NCBI GenBank assembly: GCA_023424095.1
Contig: JAFAEG010000078.1
Location: 1 to 11,495 of the forward strand
Source: Pseudomonadota bacterium
Lineage (GTDB): Bacteria; Pseudomonadota; Alphaproteobacteria; Sphingomonadales; Sphingomonadaceae
Direction of reading: 5' to 3'
Length of the DNA stretch: 11,495 nt
In this document: one piece after another, positions 7,077 through 11,495 of the stretch
Layout of the letters: the number at the start of each line of letters is the position of its first letter
Position numbering within the stretch: position 1 is the stretch's first letter
Notes under the pieces: model-generated
Databases searched by the model: none
Seen by the model: the letters and a program-made list of their open reading frames with translations, nothing else
Told to the model about the DNA's origin: nothing
Made by a program: the position numbers and the translations under genes

Positions 7077-7535
7077 ATGGTTCAAAGACAGCGCAAGGCC
7101 GCGATCATAGCGGGTTTCGCGACCGGCGCTGTCTTGCTCGCGGCCTTGACCCTTTATGAGACGCGGCGTTCCGGACGCATCGGCGATGGCATCGTCTTCA
7201 ACTCGACCACCTTGATGGCCGCCATTGCCGCAGTCGTTCTGGCACTCCTGTTATCGGCGTTCCCGAGAACCAGGCGGCAGAGATTTTTCGTCCCCCGCTG
7301 GTTTCTCGCCATCTTTGTGGTGCGCCTGGCAGGCTTTCTGGCGCTGGGCCTGCTGGTCGGCGCGACAGTCTTGGCCTGGCTCGTTCACGGCGATACCGCT
7401 GCGTGGCTCCTGCGGGCCGCCGTCAACCTGATGGTCTGGTTCGCCTTTGCCGGCATATTCGCCACCTCCGGGCTTCGCCTGCACCGCTTCCTGCGAACAG
7501 CTACCCCTCCCGAACCTCCACCAGCGGCACACTGA
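7077..7535 (+). CDS. multi-pass membrane protein, paralogue B
   Basis: A 152-residue membrane protein with hydrophobic segments at about 9-26, 47-62, 77-103 and 110-131 and basic loops (RTRRQR). It shares 37 of 100 gapless aligned positions with the previous gene product by my hand count (offset of two residues), including FN at 41-42, PRW at 73-75, VRLAG at 82-86 and AWL at 100-102. ATG at 7077 is chosen because this alignment begins near it; an in-frame ATG at 7032 would translate the repeat element and is rejected. The C-terminus is a Pro-rich tail. Its last 35 bases overlap the end of the DUF2460 gene on the other strand. Function unknown; probably an inner-membrane protein co-transcribed with its paralogue. 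Confidence 0.75.
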   Translation: MVQRQRKAAIIAGFATGAVLLAALTLYETRRSGRIGDGIVFNSTTLMAAIAAVVLALLLSAFPRTRRQRFFVPRWFLAIFVVRLAGFLALGLLVGATVLAWLVHGDTAAWLLRAAVNLMVWFAFAGIFATSGLRLHRFLRTATPPEPPPAAH

Positions 7536-8118
7536 CCACCTCGCCCGCCAGGAAGGTCGCGCGGCTCACCTGCAGCCGGTCCTCGGCAAACCGCACCGGC
7601 ACGTCGAAGCGATAGCCCGCGCGCACCGTCTCGCCTTCACCCGGCGGCACTGAGAATGAAACGACGCCACCCGGCGCCAGCGTCCAGCCGCTGACCCGCT
7701 CGACGCCATCGACCGACACCCGCACAGAGCCAGCCACCGGCCGAGTGATCCGCCGCTCCTGGCCGTCATAATCTTTCACGAGCGCGAAGTCGGTCCGCAC
7801 CCCGTCGCCATCGCCCAGCGCTTGGTCCGCCGCCCCCGGCAGCCCGATCATCCCGCTCGAACTGTCATCGAACGGATCCCGGAACCGAAACGCCGCCGCG
7901 GCCCCGCGTCGCGCCCGGAAGAAAGCGATCAACTCGCCCAACTCCGCCTCGCCGCGTACCCCAGGCCCGGCATCGTAGCGCATCCTCGCGTCCGCCCAGT
8001 CGGCATTGCGCTGCTCTGCCCCGCCCGCCGTCTCGACGATCGCGGTGGAGAATGACGGTTCGACGCTCGCCTCCCGGCCGATCGCAATCGGGAACATCAC
8101 ATCGTGAAACGCCTCCAC
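7501..8118 (-). CDS. DUF2460 distal tail protein (GTA gp12-like)
   Basis: A 205-residue protein matching the DUF2460 / TIGR02217 family over its full length: an N-terminal AFHDVMFPIAIG, RNADWADARMRYDAGPG (38-54), FFRARRGAAAAFRFRDPFD (66-84) and a C-terminal FDVPVRFAEDRLQV (171-184). In R. capsulatus GTA this protein forms the distal-tail ring between tail tube and hub. GTG 8118 is taken as start because it falls where family members usually begin and AAGGAGG lies 5 bases upstream. However, the same frame stays open upstream for 41 sense codons to an amber at 8242-8244 and then joins the TIM-barrel gene, so the protein may once have been, or may still be, the C-terminal half of a 759-residue fusion. 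Confidence 0.92.
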   Translation of the reverse strand: MEAFHDVMFPIAIGREASVEPSFSTAIVETAGGAEQRNADWADARMRYDAGPGVRGEAELGELIAFFRARRGAAAAFRFRDPFDDSSSGMIGLPGAADQALGDGDGVRTDFALVKDYDGQERRITRPVAGSVRVSVDGVERVSGWTLAPGGVVSFSVPPGEGETVRAGYRFDVPVRFAEDRLQVSRATFLAGEVVSVPLVEVREG

Positions 8119-8244
8119 CGCGCCCTCCTTGCTCTCGAACCACACGAACCCGTCCCGCAACACCTGCGGCAGCGCCCACACGAACACTTCCGCCGTGCCG
8201 CGCGTGAGGGCCCGCGCCGCCGCCTCCCCGATCGCCTGCCACTA
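8119..8244 (-). other. in-frame amber codon and coding-like linker between TIM-barrel and DUF2460 genes
   Basis: The TAG at 8244-8242 is followed in the same frame by 41 sense codons that run directly into the DUF2460 start. They read as protein: WQAIGEAAARALTRG looks like a helix and TAEVFVWALPQ like the buried last strand of a TIM barrel, then VLRDGFVWFESKEGA. One base substitution, for example CAG or AAG to TAG, explains the break; no frameshift is needed. Confidence 0.75.
8124..8130 (-). promoter_or_regulatory. ribosome binding site deciding the DUF2460 start
   Basis: AAGGAGG lies 5 bases before GTG 8118. It would allow independent translation of the DUF2460 protein even if the upstream reading frame is terminated at the amber. 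The same bases also encode Lys-Glu-Gly in the continuous frame, so the match may be partly fortuitous. Confidence 0.6.
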
Positions 8245-9780
8245 CGCGCGATCCTCCGGCGCCAACACGAACCCCGCAAAATAATGCTGGGCACCGAGCG
8301 GATAACCGAGCCGAGCATTCGCCTCCGCCACCCCGCGCGCCGTCGCGCCATGCGCGCCGAGTGACGCCCAATCATAATCTTCCAGCTGCAGCACATCGAA
8401 GGCCGGCGCCGCCCAGCCCAGCGGCATATTCGCCCGCTTCACTTCCGGCGCCGCCACGTCCAGCACGGTCGGCAGATAGGCCAGCAGCAACAATTCCGCT
8501 TCCGGCGCCACCGCCAGCACGGCCGCACACAAATCGGTTGTCGATCCCGCCAGCGTCTCGCCGGCCGCGTCCAGCGTCGCCCGCTGCGCCGCATCCAGCG
8601 GCCCGCGCACATCCGCGATCGCCACCGGCGCGAACGAGGCGACGGCCGCATCGTCATACAGGCAGATGCGCCCGTCGGCCGTCACCCACCACCACGGCTC
8701 TCCCACCTGGAACCGCACCGGCAGCCCGGCCTCGTCCGCGATCCCCGCGAACGCCGCCGCCACCCCCTGCAGCCACCCCATCGCGTCGCCATTGGCCGGC
8801 GACAGCAAGGCCGAAGGCGGCTCCCAGCCGGTCAGCGCCGGGCTCCCGTCCGACGCCCGCTGCTTCCAGCCTTCCGGCGTATGCTGGTCCAGCAATTCGT
8901 AGGAGAGCGAGAAGATCGGCGAGAAGCCCAGCGCCTTCGCCCGTGTCGCGAAATCCCGGTGCCAGGCCGCGCACGGCCCATTCATCGCCGCCGCCGCATC
9001 GACCAGTCCATCATCCCCGAGCCGGAAATAATGGCTCATGCCCACATAGTGATTGAGCGCCCCGCGATAGCCGAGCGCCAGGGCCTGCCCCAGCACCCGC
9101 TCCGGCGTCAGATGATAGAGGTCGTCATAGCCGGTCGCGATCCGCAGCTGATGCTCCGGCAGCAAAGCCTCGCCGCAGGCCAGCACCGATCCGGACCCGT
9201 CGCAGGCGATCTCCGAAACCTCGACCCACCCTTCCGCCGGGGCCGCCAGCGCCGCGTCCGTGCCGTCATAATCCGGTGCCACCAGCGACACGAACATCCG
9301 GTCCACATCGCCCGCGAACACCGCCCCGCCCGGCCCGAAGCCTTCCGCCAGCGCGGCGAAGTCCAGGCTCACCAAAGCATCTTCCGGGTCGCCGGACGCA
9401 TAATTCCACAGCCGCACCAGCCAGGTTCGCGCCACGCCTTCCGCGTCCCGTCCCTCGATCGTCAGCGTCGGCCCGTGCGTCTCGTCCAGCTTGCGAACGC
9501 CCGCGGAGCGCCACCGGAAGCTGAGGCGGCACCGCCGGTAATCCCGATCCGTCTCGTAGCGCAGCAGCGGATGGTCGGCCTTGTCCTCAGACGCCCAGAT
9601 CGACCCCGCCAGATCGTCCTTGCGATAGAACAGGCACTCCATCCGAACCGCATCCGGCGCGATCGTGCAGATGCTCGCCATCATCGGCCGCGGGAAATCC
9701 ACCGCCCAAAGCCGCGCCGCGAACCTTTTCACGAATCCTGTCATCCGCGCCGCCGAAGCCGGTGCGAGCCAATGCCCCAT
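8242..9780 (-). CDS. TIM-barrel tail protein, probably truncated by an amber codon
   Basis: A 512-residue protein. Residues 1-190 form an N-terminal region (FPRPMMASICTIAPDAVRM at 29-47; YRRCRLSFRWRS) that looks beta-rich; residues about 205-512 look like a TIM barrel, with strand-end motifs GYRGALNHYVGMSHY, FQVGEPWWW (357-365) and VLQLEDYDW (463-471). E361 and E467 sit where clan-A glycoside hydrolases carry catalytic acids. From memory, similar two-part proteins occur in sphingomonad GTAs and roseophages and have been called non-contractile tail sheath proteins; I cannot verify this here. ATG 9780 has AAGGA 8 bases upstream; ATG 9786 is the alternative. The stop removes the last strand of the barrel, and the frame continues into DUF2460, so this is either a nonsense-mutated fusion or two separate genes. 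Confidence 0.8.
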   Translation of the reverse strand: MGHWLAPASAARMTGFVKRFAARLWAVDFPRPMMASICTIAPDAVRMECLFYRKDDLAGSIWASEDKADHPLLRYETDRDYRRCRLSFRWRSAGVRKLDETHGPTLTIEGRDAEGVARTWLVRLWNYASGDPEDALVSLDFAALAEGFGPGGAVFAGDVDRMFVSLVAPDYDGTDAALAAPAEGWVEVSEIACDGSGSVLACGEALLPEHQLRIATGYDDLYHLTPERVLGQALALGYRGALNHYVGMSHYFRLGDDGLVDAAAAMNGPCAAWHRDFATRAKALGFSPIFSLSYELLDQHTPEGWKQRASDGSPALTGWEPPSALLSPANGDAMGWLQGVAAAFAGIADEAGLPVRFQVGEPWWWVTADGRICLYDDAAVASFAPVAIADVRGPLDAAQRATLDAAGETLAGSTTDLCAAVLAVAPEAELLLLAYLPTVLDVAAPEVKRANMPLGWAAPAFDVLQLEDYDWASLGAHGATARGVAEANARLGYPLGAQHYFAGFVLAPEDRA

Positions 9781-9823
9781 GACCATTGTCCTTTTTCGAG
9801 GCCCGGCCGGATCGGTGACACAC

Positions 9824-9841
9824 CCGGGAAACAATTCCCGG
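9824..9841. promoter_or_regulatory. inverted repeat in the divergent TIM-barrel / PRC-lipoprotein gap
   Basis: CCGGGAA-ACAA-TTCCCGG is a perfect 7-bp inverted repeat in the 100-base gap between two divergently oriented genes. It could be an operator or a small hairpin. It has no T-tract on either strand, so a terminator is unlikely. I saw no convincing -35/-10 pair beside it. Confidence 0.35.
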
Positions 9842-9880
9842 CCAGAGCATTCCCCTTCCAACCCCACGCTGGAGTCAGAA

Positions 9881-10294
9881 ATGCATCGTCCTTTGCTCGC
9901 CGCCGCCGCTTCGCTTGCCCTGGCCGCCTGCGGCGATGGCCAACGCGCCGAGGCGCCCGCAGCCGAACCCACGGCGCCTGCCAGCACGCCTGTTTCGACC
10001 CAGACCACGAACATGGCCGAGCCGGTCCTGGCCCTGGGCCTCACCCGTAACCAGCTCGAGGACGCCGAATTGCTCGACGCCACCGGTGCCGAAATTGGCG
10101 AGGTTGAGCGCGTGATCACCGACCCGTCCGGCGCCGTTACTGGCCTGCTGGTTGAGATCGAGAACAGCACGCCGGATCGCTACGTGACCGTCCCGCTCGA
10201 CGGTCTGACGGTGATCGAACAGGGCAATGATCGCGATCTGCGCAGTGCGCATACCCGCGACGCGCTGATGGCGATGCCCGAAACACCGCGCTGA
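9881..10294 (+). CDS. PRC-barrel domain lipoprotein
   Basis: A 137-residue protein with a lipoprotein signal: hydrophobic LLAAAASLALAAC, lipobox ending in Cys17. A low-complexity Ala/Pro/Thr linker (about 20-45) leads to a PRC-barrel-like domain (about 52-112) with the pattern LLDATGAEIGEVERVITD, then a hydrophobic strand GLLVEIE and YVTVPLDGL. PRC-barrel proteins often bind or modulate partners; the partner here is unknown. GGAG lies 6 bases before ATG 9881. It diverges from the TIM-barrel tail gene and is followed 87 bases later by an OmpA-like gene on the same strand, making a two-gene envelope cassette inside the tail module. Nothing links it to tail assembly directly. Confidence 0.8.
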   Translation: MHRPLLAAAASLALAACGDGQRAEAPAAEPTAPASTPVSTQTTNMAEPVLALGLTRNQLEDAELLDATGAEIGEVERVITDPSGAVTGLLVEIENSTPDRYVTVPLDGLTVIEQGNDRDLRSAHTRDALMAMPETPR

Positions 10295-10381
10295 CCGCCG
10301 ACGCTCGCGGGATCAACCGCATGCGGACGGCCTGGCCTGCCCGGCCTTTGCGAAAACCGCCGCTCGCGGTAATCACCGGCC

Positions 10382-10840
10382 ATGGCTTCGCCGCTGCTTG
10401 CGCTGGCCCTCGCCTTCCTCGATCCCGCCCCGGCGCCCGAAACGCCGCCCTGTTTGATCGCTCAACTCTATTTCGACGGGGAAGCGTTTGATGTGGCTGC
10501 CCGGACGATGCTCGACCGCGCCGTCCGGGGGCGACGCCAGGCGACGACGATCCTTATCCACGCCTCGGGGATGCGCTCACTGGACGGCATGAACCGTTCG
10601 GGCGAGCGCTCCCTGCAACGCGGCAATCTGGTCCGCGACCATCTGGTCGCCGGCGGGCATCCGGCCGATCGAATCCGCGTCATCGGCCAGGACGAAGGCG
10701 CCCGCCGCTTCGGTAATCCCGGTGATGGCGTGGTTTTGGTCATGGTCGAATATGGACGCGCCCGGATCGGCGCCACGGTCACCGGCTACACCCATCATGC
10801 GTCAGGCTGCAGCACGCCAGTGCGCCGCCCGACCGGCTAA
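10382..10840 (+). CDS. divergent OmpA-like periplasmic protein
   Basis: A 152-residue protein with a short hydrophobic N-terminus (SPLLALALAFL) that may be a signal peptide. Residues about 28-124 follow the OmpA C-terminal fold order: LYFDGEAFD for the first strand, a helix with MLDRAV, ILIHASG in place of the usual GHTD segment, SLQRGNLVRDHLVAGG for the conserved helix, then RIRVIGQDEGARRFGN. The diaminopimelate-contacting Asp appears lost, while R80 may match the binding Arg, so peptidoglycan binding is doubtful. Cys24 and Cys143 could pair. No clear Shine-Dalgarno site precedes ATG 10382. Its stop overlaps the stop of the tape-measure gene on the other strand. Assignment rests on pattern rather than strong identity. 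Confidence 0.65.
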   Translation: MASPLLALALAFLDPAPAPETPPCLIAQLYFDGEAFDVAARTMLDRAVRGRRQATTILIHASGMRSLDGMNRSGERSLQRGNLVRDHLVAGGHPADRIRVIGQDEGARRFGNPGDGVVLVMVEYGRARIGATVTGYTHHASGCSTPVRRPTG

Positions 10841-11397
10841 TCCACCCGCTGCAGCGCCGCCTTCACCGCCCGCGCCACCTGCCGCGAGCTTGCCCCCAGC
10901 GCCCGCGCCTCGCTCCCGGCCGACGCGTTGATCGTCACGTTCACCTGCACGGCGCGGCTCCCGGCGGGCGCCATCGTCTCCACCCGTCCACTCGCGGTCG
11001 GCACAAACAATTCCGGGCCGCGCTCACCGACCAGATAAGGCCGGCCTGGCGCGACCGGACCGCCCGTCGCCCGCCCCGGCGCTCCGAGCAGACTGCCGAG
11101 CATATTGCCGAGCAGCCCGCCAAGCCCCTGCCCGCCGCCGGCCGCGCCGATCCCGCCGCGGATCGCCGCCGCCGCAATATCGGCCATCATCGCCAGCACC
11201 GTCGCCTTCATCTCCTCGAAGCCGAACTTGCCGGTCCGGGCCGCCCGCACGAGCGCATTTTCCAGCCTTTGCCCGGCCCGCTCCACGCCGCTCGCAAATG
11301 GCCCGTCCAGTTCGCTTCGCATCGCCGCCACATCCCTGGCGAACCCGCCGGTATCGGCCCGCACGCTGACGATCAGCCGCTCGATCTCTTCATCCAT
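10837..11397 (-). CDS. short tail tape-measure protein (GTA gp11-like)
   Basis: A 186-residue protein closely following the GTA gp11 pattern: MDEEIERLIVSVRADTGGFA at the N-terminus, then alternating helices (SELDGPFASGVERAGQRLE; ENALVRAARTGKFGFEEMKA), a Gly/Leu-rich hydrophobic stretch (82-107), then GRATGGPVAPGRPYLVGERG and PELFVPTASG (108-138), a hallmark of tape-measure C-termini. It sets tail length and may help pass DNA through the host membrane; the short size fits the short tail of GTAs (about 220 residues in R. capsulatus GTA, from memory). ATG 11397 is preceded by GGGGAGG 9 bases upstream, and that site lies in the edge of repeat copy B. The gene ends in TAG inside the stop of the converging OmpA-like gene. 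Confidence 0.9.
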   Translation of the reverse strand: MDEEIERLIVSVRADTGGFARDVAAMRSELDGPFASGVERAGQRLENALVRAARTGKFGFEEMKATVLAMMADIAAAAIRGGIGAAGGGQGLGGLLGNMLGSLLGAPGRATGGPVAPGRPYLVGERGPELFVPTASGRVETMAPAGSRAVQVNVTINASAGSEARALGASSRQVARAVKAALQRVD

Positions 11398-11408
11398 GCC
11401 GCAAATTC

Positions 11409-11469
11409 CTCCCCGGAACGGGGAGGGGGACCGCCGCCGCAGGCGGAGGTGGAGGGGGCCCGCCCCTCC
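11409..11469. repeat. REP-like double-hairpin repeat, copy B
   Basis: CTCCCC-GGAAC-GGGGAG (11409-11425), then CCGCC-GCA-GGCGG (11434-11446), then GGAGGGG-gcccg-CCCCTCC (11451-11469). The first two stems and the joining GGGACCGC and GTGGAGGGG match copy A at 5068-5130. On the minus strand its left edge supplies GGGGAGG, the likely Shine-Dalgarno site of the tape-measure gene. The remaining bases to the window end hold no gene I can support. Confidence 0.75.
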
Positions 11470-11495
11470 CCCATCACCGAAGGCAACCGCGGGGG

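Noticed and set aside
8116..8260. Frameshift between the TIM-barrel and DUF2460 genes
   Set aside because: Both lie in the same frame and only a TAG codon separates them, so a substitution is sufficient and no indel is needed.
8881..10050. 389-codon plus-strand open frame
   Set aside because: Antisense to the TIM-barrel tail gene and out of frame with the PRC lipoprotein; no domain seen.
9781..10170. Extended N-terminus of the TIM-barrel gene up to 10170
   Set aside because: The extension runs antisense through the PRC lipoprotein gene and lacks protein-like sequence, while ATG 9780 has a good ribosome site and the expected tail-protein start.
10317..10370. CCGCATGCGG palindrome and ACCGC-CGCTC-GCGGT hairpin between PRC and OmpA-like genes
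   Set aside because: Short GC-rich dyads without a T-tract are expected by chance here; no support as terminator or operator.
11470..11495. Possible end of an upstream tail gene at the right edge
   Set aside because: A minus-strand TGA at about 11473-11475 could end an upstream frame, but only a handful of codons are visible and none match a known tail protein end.

Overview
The window looks like chromosomal DNA of a high-GC alphaproteobacterium, most likely a member of Sphingomonadales. The evidence is a strong G/C bias at third codon positions, an OmpA porin of the sphingomonad type, and a minus-strand run of tail genes typical of the gene transfer agent (GTA) clusters that alphaproteobacteria keep as domesticated prophages. 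A related prophage cannot be fully excluded, because head genes would lie beyond the right edge.

Reading the minus strand from right to left, the tail module is: tape-measure protein (11397-10837); a TIM-barrel tail protein (9780-8242) that runs in frame, through a single amber codon, into the DUF2460 distal tail protein (8118-7501); the DUF2163 hub protein (5958-5152); a 61-residue lipoprotein (5041-4856); the NlpC/P60 tail peptidase (4869-4492); the gp15-like baseplate/host-specificity protein (4487-2334); and a DUF2793 protein (2323-1829). The genes from the lipoprotein to DUF2793 overlap or nearly touch and look co-transcribed. Further left are a separate ompA-family gene (1633-392) with a strong terminator (351-316) and a 47-residue membrane protein (174-31).

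Two plus-strand cassettes interrupt the tail module. Cassette 1 (9881-10840) encodes a PRC-barrel lipoprotein and a divergent OmpA-like protein. Cassette 2 (6031-7535) encodes an unrecognised exported protein and two tandem membrane proteins that are clear paralogues (37 identities in 100 gapless positions by hand count). Each cassette starts divergently from the next tail gene, and its last gene overlaps the stop of the previous tail gene. The minus-strand module is therefore split into three blocks that cannot share one simple uninterrupted transcript without long antisense reads.

The observations most worth checking are the in-frame amber codon at 8242-8244, which splits an apparent TIM-barrel/DUF2460 fusion just before the last strand of the barrel; the presence of a TIM barrel here instead of inside gp15, as in Rhodobacter capsulatus GTA; the two inverted cassettes with the duplicated membrane-protein family; and two families of dispersed palindromic repeats lodged in the tail-gene gaps. 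No RNA gene, CRISPR array, transposase or integrase was seen.
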